Translations under genes and position numbers: made by a program
DNA from: Sipunculus nudus
Taxonomy: Eukaryota > Annelida > Sipuncula > Golfingiida > Sipunculidae
NCBI GenBank assembly: GCA_026874595.1
Contig: CM049319.1
Span: forward strand, 63,411,917 to 63,475,916
Direction: 5' to 3'
DNA length: 64,000 nt
The notes under the pieces: generated by a model
The model's input: only the letters and a program-made list of their open reading frames with translations
Told to the model about the DNA's origin: nothing
The model's database searches: none
Shown: positions 1 through 11,892 of the stretch, piece by piece
Numbering within the stretch: the first letter of the stretch is position 1
Layout: the number at the start of each line of letters is the position of its first letter

Positions 1-440
1 CCTGATATTTTGACTTGTCCATGCATCTTTGATGGCTTTCTTGTACACAAGATTGACACCACCTACAATGACTTTTGCAGTGTGTATGTCCCTGCTTATT
101 TTTCATGAGGGTTTTGATATATCAGCCTGCAATTTGGCATATGTATACATCTCAGATAGCTTCATTATATGCCACCCTCAATTTTTTTGCAGTGTATGCT
201 CCTTCTTAATCCTCAGGAATGATTTGATATATCAGCCTGAAATTATACACCTAAATAGTTTTTATATACTTGTAAGACTTGTGGTGCCACCTTCACTTGT
301 TTCATGCATCTGTGCACATAGCCGAAGAGTCCTTTGAAGTATCTACCTGAAATTTTGCATATCCATACTTTATCTTTGATGGCTTTCTCATTCACAAGAC
401 TGGTGGTACCACCTAAAACAATTTTTATGCACCCATGTCA
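1..440. repeat. Degenerate tandem repeat, period about 110 bp
   Basis: A block resembling GATATATCAGCCTG recurs near 114, 222 and (as GAAGTATCTACCTG) 334. A second block, TGGCTTTCT followed by an ACAAGA...CCACCT stretch, recurs near 32 and 379, with a partial copy near 271. The spacing of about 108-112 bp points to roughly four decayed tandem units. Short open frames over it are interrupted and have no protein-like character. Nothing recognisable follows between 440 and 810. Confidence 0.5.
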
Positions 441-811
441 GTATTTCAGCATTGACATTTGTATAATTGGTGCATGTACTCATGTTCAAAATATTCATTA
501 CTTGCATTTTACATGTACTTGTCACACATGTATTTGAAAGTAACAGGCCTGCATGGAGGCATTATATCTGTTGTATATCCCATTGCACAAGTTCGCACGA
601 GGCCTGTAGTAGTTGGCACTATTTAATATCTGTCACTGAACTTAGCTGCAAGCTTTATCCTTGAGCTCAGATTGGGATATATGTAGCCCTGGTATGCTAG
701 GGTACTAAAACCAGTGCAGGTGAAGGGAAGATCCTTGGCAGTTCTTGAAGGTATATGAGAAATAATTGCTCAGAAATAGATGCTCAAGAAATTACATAAT
801 TTACAAAAGAC

Positions 812-1114
812 GTACACTCTTTACACAGCCTACTACTCATATCATAAGCGCTGTTTGCTATGACCTGGTATCCTGAATTGCTACACCAGAGGGGACCACT
901 GTTATTTTTGTCCAATCAGATGAGACCTTGTGCTGGAAGACAAAGCCAAGCAAGGAATACACGGAGCCAATGTTGGTCATTTTGTTTTGTGTGACAGCTC
1001 AACGCCCTGGTAACCCTCTGAATAGGCAACGTACAGGCTCAGAGAGAATGGGCACATAAGATGCCTGGTGAGCTGTAATTCAAACGAAATGTAACAACAA
1101 AGGCTATGTGCACA
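812..1114. repeat. Dispersed repeat, copy 1 (partner at 61604-61948)
   Basis: This stretch matches the right end of the window in the same orientation. Shared blocks include GCGCTGTTTG, GTCCAATCAGATGAGACC, CAAGGAATACACGGAGCCAA and GGTGAGCTGTAATTCAAACG. Matching open frames on the minus strand exist in both copies but are short and diverge, so I read them as by-products of the shared repeat. No termini or transposase are visible. Confidence 0.7.
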
Positions 1115-1273
1115 CCTTATTCTGGTCACATGATGGCATTCAGAGTTTCCATTGAATTCACCGGAAATTGGCAGCATATTACTCCCTTTAATGTACTATC
1201 TTTTGAATCCCTCTAACCTTTAATTGTTAAGGTTAATTTATAAGTATTTTTTTCATTTTTTCCCTATATTATA

Positions 1274-2191
1274 CAGGCCTCGAATTTGACAACCTGCAAC
1301 CGTTAAAATTGGCTGGCTGCCGTCAGCCATGATCCTGACCGGCAGCAAAAAAATTCCTCACTGCGTCCTTCTTGTCTGTAGACAATCGCAGCCACTCTAT
1401 ATTCTTTTTAATTAAAAAAAAACTTAGTGTTACTGGTTCCCTGTTTACGAGGAAACTGGCCTGGGAAACCAGCAAATGAGCCGATAGTCCCTTACAGTGA
1501 CACACGGTGGCTCTAAGCTAGCCACCATTCTTATCTACTCGGGGAAAATTCTGGGAACATCACAGATAAAAAATGGCTACCAGTCGGCCAATCAGAAAAA
1601 TGATCTTTTATTGCCAGCTGTTATCAGCCAATCATAGCTAAGCATAGCGGTTACTGCAGCGTGGGCTACACGTCTACATTATGTTACGTGTTATCCGATT
1701 GGTCCGCTGTATAGGGATATTGGTAATACAGTTTCACGGGAAACTACATCGTATCTACGCTGTGTTCAGTTGTAAAAACCTGTGTACCTCATGTTTAACA
1801 TATATAGTATATAAATAAATACTGGGAACACCATTGATATATCTATTATCAGGTCTATCATCGTCCAAATTAGGCCTGCTATTAAATTATGACCTGGTAA
1901 AAAAATTCCCATATCCCAACCACCGTCCGTGTCTCCATTTCACCCACCGTCGTCACAATAGTTTTGAGGACTTGCCAAAGATGACTCGGGGTCATCTGGT
2001 GACTGTTTGTGAATAATGAATAAAACATACACGGATATGTTTTTTTTCTTATTAAGACTTTATTCCAAATAAAATAATGCAAACAAACGAAAAAAATGAA
2101 AGCTGCCTGTCAAATTTCTTTGTTGCCTGACAAGTTCAAATTTGACAGGCAGCAGTAGCTTGTCATTTCCAAAAATGAAATTTGAGGCCTG
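1274..2191. mobile_element. Non-autonomous TIR element, 918 bp, TTATA duplication
   Basis: The left end reads CAGGCCTCGAATTT and the right end, reverse-complemented, CAGGCCTCAAATTT: a 14-bp terminal inverted repeat with one mismatch. Both ends are flanked by TTATA (1269-1273 and 2192-2196), a plausible 5-bp target duplication. A perfect 16-bp inverted repeat (2102-2117 / 2138-2153) built from GCTGCCTGTCAAATTT lies near the right end. The interior has no transposase-like frame. CAGG termini are seen in some hAT-type elements, but the assignment is a guess. A 60-codon minus-strand frame at 1323-1505 is unrecognised. Confidence 0.6.
1587..1705. promoter_or_regulatory. Cluster of three CCAAT boxes inside the TIR element
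   Basis: GGCCAATCAG (about 1589), CAGCCAATCA (about 1626) and CGATTGGTCC (about 1697, inverted) lie within about 110 bp, followed by a GTTACGTG motif. CCAAT clusters of this spacing are typical NF-Y promoter sites in animals. No transcript start or adjoining coding exon can be assigned, so promoter function is inference. Confidence 0.3.
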
Positions 2192-2295
2192 TTATAGCTA
2201 AAGGCTATTTGAGATTAAACTTTGGGGTGTATGTCATTTCACTGTATATTTGTATAAGAATTTAACCTACTCAGGTATAATATATTTTGCCCATA

Positions 2296-2560
2296 AGATA
2301 TTGGTACCTGTACAAGAGAAGTGCCTGTAATAGAGAAGTGATTGTATGTATTATTTTCTGTAATAAAGAAACTAACTGCATGGTACATGTAATAGAGTAA
2401 TGGCTGTAATAGAGCGTTACCTGTAATAAAGGTAATAATGGAGAGGTGTCCATGATAGAGAGCTGAAATAGGTAGGTGTCCATAGTAAAGATGTGACCAT
2501 GATAGAAAGTTGCCTGTAATAGCAAGGTGACTGTTACAGAGAGGTGGTTGTAGCAGCATG
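2296..2560. repeat. Degenerate minisatellite, unit about 20 bp (CTGTAATAGAGA-like)
   Basis: Variants of GTGNCTGTAATAGAGA recur about a dozen times with imperfect spacing. Two long overlapping minus-strand frames here are produced by the repeat and are not credible genes. From 2560 to 3050 I see only AT-rich sequence, probably an intron if the exon at 3057 is real. Confidence 0.55.
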
Positions 2561-3056
2561 ATATGCCCATTATAAGCATTCCATGTAATTACACTCTCAT
2601 ACAAATTATTTGGTCATGTCATATGAAAATATTTTATTTTGTGTGTTTCAAAAGACATGCCCTGGGATGTTGACCTTGACCCTTTACACAGATTGACTCT
2701 GTAATACAAATTTGTTGTTGAACTGTTGCGTCAAGGATTATCATAAATACATTTCAAGATTCCACATATTTCCATCATTTGACCCCCTTGAAATTTTATA
2801 TAGTTATTTAAATGCTTTTCATGTTTTCATATGAACTTTTTCAGTGCATTTATTCTCACAGTACTGTGATTCCTCATTGTGGAGGTTGAAATTTTCCACT
2901 TAATTTAATGATCCCACTGAAGCATCACTATATCTAAATAAAGAGCAGTGCCTTATTTCAGTCTACCTGATATACTGAAATACATACATTTCATAGGTTT
3001 ATGATCATGTTCTTAATGCTTGGAAGATATGGCTTAATTCTTCTTTTTCTCTACAG

Positions 3057-3127
3057 GTGTGCCAAGCTGTGGCCATGGCACTCTTGAGTTACTCCGGAAT
3101 TTGATCACATCCCAGCCAACAGTTTGA
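3057..3127 (+). CDS. Candidate 3'-terminal exon of an unidentified gene
   Basis: A pyrimidine-rich tract ending CTCTACAG is followed by an open frame (two bases completing a codon, then V-P-S-C-G-H-G-T-L-E-L-L-R-N-L-I-T-S) that closes at TGA 3125-3127. The peptide has balanced, protein-like composition in a region where most frames are low complexity. An AATAAA lies around 3343, a possible poly(A) signal. The upstream exons are not recognised. With only 23 codons this could be chance; the acceptor quality is the main support. Confidence 0.35.
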
Positions 3128-4372
3128 TAGTAGTGAGCAAATGTGTTTATTCGAGATGTTAATGTTGCCTTTGAAATTTGTGTCAGTGTAATTTTAAAGC
3201 ATTGAAATACAAGATCTTAATGGTTCAAAATCCACTGAATAGCATTTTATGACTTTGCTGAACAGCACTGCATATGGTAACTGATCAGATTACTACTTAA
3301 AAAACAATTTGGTAAATGCAATATAGTCACAAAATAATAACTCAGAATAAATGAAGCAACAGGACAAGTCAGAGTTTCTGGATCTTTGATAAATTGTTGC
3401 CCACTTTAAGTATTCAAAGTTACAGAATGAATTATGGCCTTGAAAGGTATATATTGAATGGATGTACATGTATATCGGGCAAATATTTTTCATGGATGAT
3501 TTATTTCATATGGTATAATTTGTAGGCAGCAGTTGGAGCCTGTAAAATCCTACAAGATTGAATGGGCTTGAAGGATAATCCACTGTAAAGCACAGCCCAC
3601 TGGCCATATGGAAAAAAATGGTTTTCAAGCCATGAAGCACTTGCACACCTCTGAGTTTAATACAGAAGAAAAGACACAGTTGCAGACCGGACAGTGAAAT
3701 GAAGGTGAGGGCTGACATCCTCATAGAAAAAAACAGCTGCAGATCTAGGATTATTATTATTTATTTTTGAACGGGGGTGTCCAGATATGTTAAGGCATGT
3801 AAATATCATTCACACACACAAACAAACACACATAACACAAATATATATAGTTCAGTTTAGTATAAAGGTAATAGTATTTGAATTACTGTAATTACAATTA
3901 CTTGTGATGTAATTGATATTGTATTGATTATCGTTTATTCTTTTCTAATTCTGGAAAGTAATCAGAATTGTATTAGATTACTTTTGAAAAAGTAATTGTT
4001 AGAACAACAAATTTTTAATTGCTTTTTGGTATACATGTATTTTGTTGATGAATATTTTCATCTAACTTTAAAAGTTATTGAAGCATAACTGTCTATCTAC
4101 TTTGAATAGGTGCATAAACTGATTCTTTATTCACTCTTTATATCAGACCTTGCTCAGACAAACACCTCGAAAATGCAACCACTTTATGAAGGTCCCATTG
4201 GAGGTCATAATTACAAGGTTTTGCTGTAGTTATACAGGCAGGTGCAAAAATAAATTTAGCAGTTAACATGTTAATTCATGTTTATATATGTTATACATCA
4301 ATTAAAACTGTACAAAGTGCTAAAGGTATCATTACTTTATCACTGTTCATGGGTTGTCGGTGAGGTGTCACC
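3128..4372. other. Intergenic or 3'-UTR sequence, no gene seen
   Basis: AT-rich sequence with no protein-like frame on either strand. It includes a short ATT-rich stretch near 3750, a CACA-rich patch near 3812 and AT-rich tracts with GTAATTACAATTA-type short palindromes near 3890-3990. The minus-strand frames at 3293-3724 have no recognisable features. Confidence 0.5.
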
Positions 4373-4547
4373 CAAAAATGTTATGAACAGAATTGGATAA
4401 CATTTTGTGTAGGTCCAAGGTAATACCCAGCCAGCAACCCAGTAAACATTGGAGGTAATCAGTATCATAATTATAATGTTTTGTTTTAAGGATTCTTTGC
4501 GATTTTGGAGATGGTGCAATCAAGACCATTGTCAATCACTAGTGATG
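4373..4547. repeat. Direct repeat flanking the LINE relic (partner 8375-8553)
   Basis: Blocks such as AAAATGTTATGAACAG, GGAGGTAATCAGTATCAT, TTTTGGAGATG and TATTGTCAATCA/CATTGTCAATCA occur here and again at 8375-8553 in the same orientation, with about 85-90% similarity by eye. The two copies bracket the LINE relic and its inserted element. They are too long and too diverged to be a target-site duplication; they look like modules of an older repeat into which the LINE inserted. Confidence 0.6.
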
Positions 4548-4599
4548 ATGTGGTGTTCCATTGCTTTGCGAAGATGACCATGATGATCAAGGTTTTATA

Positions 4600-4845
4600 A
4601 TTGATCTAACTTTGTGTGGCCAGATATGATTTTTCAGGCCAATCCAGGCAAAGAAGAACCTCCCACATGTTGGACACTGGTGATCAGTGTTTGCTGTTGA
4701 GGTAGTTGCCATCCTTGCCTTGCAGACCTCACATTTTCTTCTGGTCCACACTAGTCGTGCTATCTCAGTGTCTACTACACATCTGAGTGCAGCTGCATGC
4801 CACGCTGTTGAATCCTTTCCAACGTATCTGTGTTGATATATAGTT
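4600..4845 (-). pseudogene. LINE relic, C-terminal part with zinc-finger motif
   Basis: Read on the minus strand, this encodes a frame containing DSTAWHAAAL, then EIARLVWTRRKCEVCKAR, then DHQCPTCGRFFFAWIGLKNH. The last is a CxxC...H type finger (Cys codons at about 4665-4676) as found at the C-terminus of several animal non-LTR retrotransposon polyproteins. Codons match the expected continuation of the reverse-transcriptase fragment at 7505-8345, from which it is separated by a 2.65-kb insertion. Confidence 0.6.
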
Positions 4846-7501
4846 TTTAGCTCAGCTGACTATAAGTCATCTGAGCTATAGTTGTGGTCCATTGTCCGTC
4901 GTCCGTCCGTCTGTCCGTCCGTCCGTCCGTCCGTCCGTCCGTAGATGTGGCACGTTTTGAAACCATAAGACCTAGGAATCCAAAATTCGGCATAATGTTA
5001 GATGTCCCCAAGATCTCCTACCAAGCCGAAATCTGGGTCTTTGTGAATTTGTTCCTTTGAGAAATTAAAGAAAAACCTCAATTTTTTATTAAAAACCTAT
5101 TTTTACACTTCAGGACTGCCTAATATCAAAACCACTCATCTGTTTTTCCTCATATTTACCATAGTTATTCCTCTATATAGTTCCTATGTACATGCCAGAA
5201 ATTATGTCTGTATTATAAAAATTTAAAAAGTTATGGGCCCAAACATAATGCATTGTGTAAAAAATCAGGAAAGATATTTGATCACTTAACACAAAATATG
5301 TTAAAGCTATAAACTTTTTTTCCAGTAATATAACTTTTACTAATCAAAATTAAATTGTATACCCAAAATTAGATCAAAATCTTTTAAATTTTTTAAAATA
5401 TTAACAAAAATAAAAAATTGGTACCATAAATTTTGCCCAACTTTGACCATGGCACGTTTTTTTCCTGTAAGTACTGTGGATTTAATTTTCACAGCATGTT
5501 TTTTTTAGCATTTTGTCTGTAAACACCAAAAATTTGAAACCAGTTGATCAAAAACTGTAGATTTTATTGAAGCTTTCAAGCACCATGTAACATATTGTTT
5601 ACATCAAACTAGTGTCATGCAGTTTGCAAGTGCTCAGCTCCCCAACTTCAGCTCTCAGTTCCTAAAATTTGGCATACAATTAGATGTCTCAAAAATCCCC
5701 TACCATGCCAAGAATTTGATCACTAGGACTTAATACCTTCGAGATATTAATGAAAAACTTCATTTTTCCATTAAAAACCCATTGTTACACTTCAAGACAG
5801 CCTAATATCAAAACCACTGATCTGACTTTAATCATATATAATATACATATTTTTCTATATATTCTCTATGCACATGCCAGAAATGATGTCAGTATTGCGT
5901 AATTGTTTTAAGTTATGGGCCCAAACATAATGCACTTTGTAAAAAATCAAGAAATATATTTACTCCCTTAACAAGAGGATTGCTGAAGCTAGAGATTTTT
6001 TGTCAGGGATGTAACATTATTTAATCAGGATTCAATTGAATACCCAAAATTAGTTCTGAATTTTTCAAATTGTATAAGTTATTAGTATAAATATAAAATT
6101 AGTACCTTAAATTTTGCTCAAATTTGACCATGGCATGTTTGTTTCCTGTGAGTACTGTTGATATAATTTTCATGTCATGCACACATAAAGATTTCAGCTT
6201 TTTAGTTTGAAAAGCTGAAAGAAATTGGCCAAAAATTGTAGCTTTTATTAATGTTTTTATGAGACCATGTCAGACCTTGGCTCTCTGTAGCACCTCTTGA
6301 GTCACCTGTATGTTGACCTGGTTGAACTTTCAGCAAATTATGCATGCTTGAGGCGAGACATAAACTGGGGCGTCCAGGCAGCTTATTATATAATGGCCAG
6401 CCACAGTTGATCTAGGTGTCCAACCCAACTCATCTAGTAGTTTTAACCAACAACATAACAATAAACAATAAATTAATAAATTTTTATTGGTTTTTAATAA
6501 CAAATTAAAGAAAAATAGAAAAGGAATTTGTTAGTTGATAATAACAGGAAATTAACTTGCAGTTACCGATGATATAAGAATCTTGTATCGATGGATAGAA
6601 TGTCATGTATTCCAAATAACACCATGCAGTCACCTATGGTATTTTTCAGTTCAATTTTAATGATAAAAAAGTAAATCATATTATTCATTACTAATCATTA
6701 GGGATCATATGAAGGAAATTAATGATAGACAAAGATGCAGTTGATAATATTAATCTAGATTCCTACTGTGTCTAGTGTGTACATTGATGTGAAATTAGTC
6801 CAAAATAAATATATTACATTTTTTTTTAATATAAATAAAAGCCATAAAACCAGGTACTTATGATCATTATTTAAATGTGTGAATTTTGTATATTCTGGAT
6901 TCTCAACATCATTGCTTGGTGAAAACTGAATAAATACCAGACATGGTGCGAATACTTTGCAATTGTATTAAAACAAGAATATGAATATGTTCTCCATTAT
7001 AAAATTTCTTTCATAAGAATGGGAATTCAGGTAAAAATGAAAGTATATGAATACCAGTGCAAATATTTTCAAAATGTATTAATGAATGCATTCATGAATA
7101 TATTCTTTAATATTATTTTAATAATCATTTCAGTCATATTTTATTTGAAAAAATCATACTATTCTCTTATTATTTTTAATAAAAATTATATTTAGGACAA
7201 TATTTGTAATTTTTCTAATAAATAGTTAAACTCTTATATTATATGTTCTGCTTATATTAGTTATATGGCCAAGTCAAAATCTGTGTGACAATCCCACTCC
7301 ATTTGTTAATGAAATAAATGAAATTAATCCTCTTTCCTGTCTCCAAAGGTACTATCAAAATCATACATAAGCTAAACAACAACAACTCATAATACAGCTT
7401 ATTTTTATTACCATATAAAACCAGCATGTGCCTCATTTCTAAATCATATTTTTTTATCATATATATCAGCTGAGCGCCGTGACCCATAGGTCCCTTGTTT
7501 T
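4845..7501 (+). mobile_element. Modular interspersed element, copy 1, inserted in the LINE relic
   Basis: It begins TTAGCTCAGCTGACTATAAG, passes through a GTCCGTCC simple-repeat stretch (4895-4945) and ends GCGCCGTGACCCATAGGTCC (7473-7494). Inside are two direct modules of about 680 bp (compare GGCATAATGTTAGATGTCCC near 4988 with GGCATACAATTAGATGTC near 5671, and GACCATGGCACG near 5445 with GACCATGGCATG near 6127). Distal of 6420 it is AT-rich with no coding potential. It interrupts the LINE frame between 4845 and 7505. There are no clear TIRs, although both ends carry CTCAGCTGA in inverted orientation. Confidence 0.65.
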
Positions 7502-7504
7502 GGT

Positions 7505-8345
7505 GATGCTTTGAGACTGTCATTGTAGCCCCTCAACTGCCCTCCGATTGGATCTTTTCCCAGACTAGTTCTCCATACTAGAGTAGTTTTCAGAGTCTTT
7601 ATCTGGCATGCGCCAAACATGATCTGACCATTGGACCTGGGATTGATATAAGATGGTGTAGATTGATGGGAGGTTGGCATGTGTTAGGACCTCTGTCTGG
7701 AACTTTGTCTTGCCATCTAATGCTCATCAGTCAACAGAGGCAGGTCAGGTGAAATTGTTTTAGTTGTTTGGCATGTCTTGCATAGACAGTTCATGTCTCA
7801 CAGCCATATAGCAGAGTAGTGATGACTATTGCCTTGTAGACCTGGATCTTGGTTTTGAGATGTTTGCCTCTACGCTCCCAGATGTTTGAGCGAAGTCTAC
7901 CGAAAGCAGTGCTCACTTTTGCTACTCTGCTGTTGACCTCATCATCTATGTTTGCTGTTTTTAACAATGTGCTTCCCAGATATGTGAATTTGTCCACTTC
8001 AGACTTGGTCTATGCACCATTATAGAGGGTTCATCATATTGCTTTCCTGGTGTTGGTTGGTGCATCACTTCAGTCTTCTTTATGCTGATGGTAAGCCCGA
8101 AGTTGTCACATGCACAGGAAAACTAGTCCATGGTGTGCTGCATGTCTGACTCTGAAGATACATTCAGGGCGCAATCATCAGCAAAGACAGGTCATGGATA
8201 TTGGTTGTCATGTCTTTCATAAAAGCATACAAACCTGCGATTGAGGAGCTCCCTATCTGTGCAGTATCTAAGACCTACTCCAGGATCTTCCTTGTTTAAA
8301 GCTTCCATTAGCATGGCAGAAAACATCATGCTGAACAGTTATGTT
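7505..8345 (-). pseudogene. Non-LTR retrotransposon (LINE) reverse transcriptase relic
   Basis: On the minus strand the reading runs from MFSAMLMEAL and GLRYCTDREL through the catalytic box VFADDCALNV (F-A-D-D codons at 8174-8185), then KFTYLGSTLL, RVAKVSTAFGRLRSNIWERR and VYKAIVITTLLYGCET (7791-7997), and on to GGQLRGYNDSLKASPK near 7520. This is the palm/thumb region of a LINE reverse transcriptase. Several in-frame stops and small shifts make it inactive, and the 5' half with the endonuclease is absent. It once continued into the zinc-finger piece at 4600-4845. Confidence 0.8.
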
Positions 8346-8374
8346 TTATGCCATTGCTTAGTCTTGCTTACAAA

Positions 8375-8553
8375 AATGTTATGAACAGATTTGGATGAAA
8401 TTTTGTGCAGGTTCAGGGTAATAACCAACCCACAACCCTGTAAACAATGGAGGCAATTTTGGAGGTAATCAGTATCATGATTATAATGTTTTTGTTTAAA
8501 GGAGTCTTTGCCATTTTGGAGATGTTGCAGTCAAGACTATTGTCAATCATTAG
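8375..8553. repeat. Direct repeat flanking the LINE relic (partner 4373-4547)
   Basis: Second copy of the module described at 4373-4547, lying just upstream (in LINE orientation) of the truncated reverse transcriptase. From 8553 to 8735 there is no gene. Confidence 0.6.
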
Positions 8554-9249
8554 TATAAAATTGTAACTGTCAGTGTCTAAATTGTTATTTAGAATGTCAA
8601 AAATGTTTGTAAGAGCTGACAGGAATCTCTGACCCAGTTGCTGTTAGTAACATGATGTAAATGGCATGTAAACAAAAACACAAAACAGATTGTAATTCTA
8701 ATTTTATTGTTATTTTTAAAGTATTTGTTAAAAGTTATTATGCCCCCGCCACTAAGTGGCCGGGGCATATAGTTTTACCCATGTCCGTCCTTCCGTCATT
8801 CCGTCATTCCGAAATCAAACAGTTGTACGGACTTTTTTTCGCAATGCCTGCAGATATTGGCCTGATTTTTGGTGTGTGGGCAGATAATGACCAGTTACAG
8901 ATAGAGTTTGCGTTTTGTCCCGGTTGACCTACTTTTGACCGTTTTACGGCTCCAAAACTTAGAAAATTTCATGAAAAATAGAAATTTTCATGACAAATAC
9001 ACATGTACAGCCGTTTTTAGCCCTCAGCTCATAGGCTGATGGGCTATTGTCATCACCCAAGCTGTCCGTCTGTCCGTCCGTCCATCTGTCTGTCCGGAGT
9101 CTGTCCATCCGTCCGTTCTGCATCTGTTAACTTTTACCTTGTGAGCGGGATATCTCTAAAAGGATTCACCGTTGGAATTTTATTTCATCAGTGAAGATGT
9201 ATATCAATAAAATCTCGGTCAAGTTCGAAGATGGGTGACCTTGACCAAT

Positions 9250-11855
9250 TTTAGCTCAGCTGACTATCAGTCATCTGAGCTATAGTCGTGGTCCATTGTC
9301 CGTCGTCCATCCGTCTGTCCGTCCGTCTGTCTGTCTGTCCGTCTGTCCGTCTGGATGTCCATCCGTAAGACTGGCACGTTTCGACACCATTCGACCTATG
9401 AATCTGAAATTCGGCATACAGTTAGATGTCCCCAAAATCTCCTACCATGCCAAAAATTGGGAATTTAAGGAAAAACCTCACTTTTTTATTAGAAATCTAT
9501 TTTCACACTTCAGGACTGCCTAATATCTAAACCACTCATCTGGTTTTCTTCATTTTTACCATAAATATTCCTCTATATGGTTCCTATGTACATGCCAGAA
9601 ATTAAGTCAGTATTATTTAATTTATAAAAGTTATGGGCCCAAATATAATGGACTGAGGAAAAAAAAAATGAGGAAAGATATTTTGTCACTTAAGACCAAA
9701 AGTGTTAAAGGTAGGAATTTTTTTTTCAGTAATACTACTTTAAATAATCAAAATTGAATTGTATACCAAAAATTAGATCAAAATCTGTTAAATTTTTTTA
9801 AATATTGGCAAAAATATAAAATTGGTACCTTAAATTTTGCCCAAGTTTGACCATGGCACGTTTTTTTCCTGTAACTGCTGTGGATTTAATTTTCAAAGCA
9901 TGTTTTCGTTACCATTCAACTGTTAAAACAAAAAATTTGAAACCAGTTGATCAAAAACTGTAGATTTTATTCAAGTTTTAAAGCACCATGTCATATATTG
10001 TTTACACCAAGCTAGTGTTATGCAGTTTACTAGAGCTCAGCTCCCCAGCTTCAGCTCTAAGTTCCTTAAATTTTGCATACAGTTAGATGTCCCCCAAATC
10101 CTCTACCATACTAAAAGTTTGGTCACTAGGACTGCATTCCTTCGAGATATTAAGAAAAAACTTCATTTTTCCATTAAAACCCCATTGTTACACTTTAAGA
10201 TTGCCTAATATCAAAACCACTGATCTGACTTTGATAATATATAATATACATATTTTTCTATACATTCGCTATGCATATGCCAGAAATGATGTCAGTATCT
10301 TGTAATTGTTTTAAGTTCTAGGCCCAAACATAATGCACTTTGTAAAAAATCAAGAAATATATTTACTCTCTTAATATGAAAATTGCTGAAGGTAGACATT
10401 TTTGCTAGGGATATAACATTATTTAATCAAGATTCAATTGTATTCCCAAAATTAGTTCTGAATTTCTCAAATTTTATAAGTTATTAGCATAAATATAAAA
10501 TCAGTACCTTAAATTTTGCCCAACTTTGGCCATGGCATGTTTTTTCCCTGTAAGCACTGTTGATTTAATTTTCATATCTTGCACTGGTAATGATTTAAGC
10601 TTCTAAATTCTGAAGTTATAAAAGGAATTGGTCAAAAACTAGCTTTTATGAAAGTTTTTATGAGACCATATCACACCTTGGCTGTACTGAAGCCCCTCTT
10701 TTATGTCCCCACATTGACCTTTCAGGCCAATTATGCATGCTTGAAGCGAGGCACTCTGCAGCCAGCCAGCTCTTGGGTGGCTTCAACTGGATCTAACTGT
10801 CCAACCCCCTCCACTAGTATTTGTTTAGGCCATAAACATAACAATAAACTTTTTTTTTAATATTTGGTTTATGATAAGAACTTAAAAAAAATAAATGGAA
10901 AAGGAATTTATAGTTAATGAGTTACAGGAGATTACCTTGCAATTACTGATCATTTATGGATTTTCCATGGATGGCCAACATTGTATTTCAAATAACACCA
11001 TGCAGTCACCATTGGGTATTTTTCATTTCAACCATAAAAATGAAAAATAAATAATTAAAATAAATTGTTGTTTACTATTAGGGATTATATGAAGCAAGAT
11101 AATGATAGACAAGGATGCAGTTGATTATATTAAATTAATCTAAATTTCCAGGTCTTTTCCAGGTCTTTAACTTGTTGGTATATATTTATTACAAAATTAA
11201 AATAATAAATAAATATGTCAAAAATTTAAAATATTACTCAGACAAGTGTTCATTAAAGATTTTAATTTGTTTGACTTATAACTCATGGTTGTATCAGTTG
11301 TTACATGAGACTGGCTAAATAATCAAAATTTATATTGCTGGTCCTTTATTTCAGTTCATAAAATTAAACATTCCCAACTCCAGTTTGCTCCTGGTATGAT
11401 ATATTGGGTGTTTTGATCCGTGGATTAATTTTAACACATGTATTAGTTTTATAGCTGAGAATACTTTTCTTTTTTTCCTGATACCATTTAAAAAAATATA
11501 AATATTCAAATTTTTCCTGTTAGTGCTGTGGATATAATTTTCACAGCATGGAAAAACATAACCTTTTCATCTGTTAAAATCTGAAATTTGGAAACCAATT
11601 GATCAAAAACTGTAGATTTTATTCAAGTTTCCAGGTACCATGTCTTCATTGTTTGCATCAGATCAGTATAAATGCAGTGTACTGGGCATTTACATAACAC
11701 CTTCAGGTCTGACCTACTGCCACTGTGTGTCTTGGTCAGGCTGGGTCAGGCAGTAATTACCAGAGAGCCTCTCTTTCTCTCTCTCTCTGGCAGTCTAGGT
11801 CTCTCTTTCTCTCCTCTGCTTTTTCTCTTTCTTTCTCCAACTTTCTTTCTCTCTC

Positions 11856-11892
<37 letters not shown>

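Noticed and set aside
9296-10305. Frames beginning in GTCCGTCC repeats or module sequence
   Set aside because: They start in simple repeat and end within modules; homologous modules elsewhere do not keep them open.
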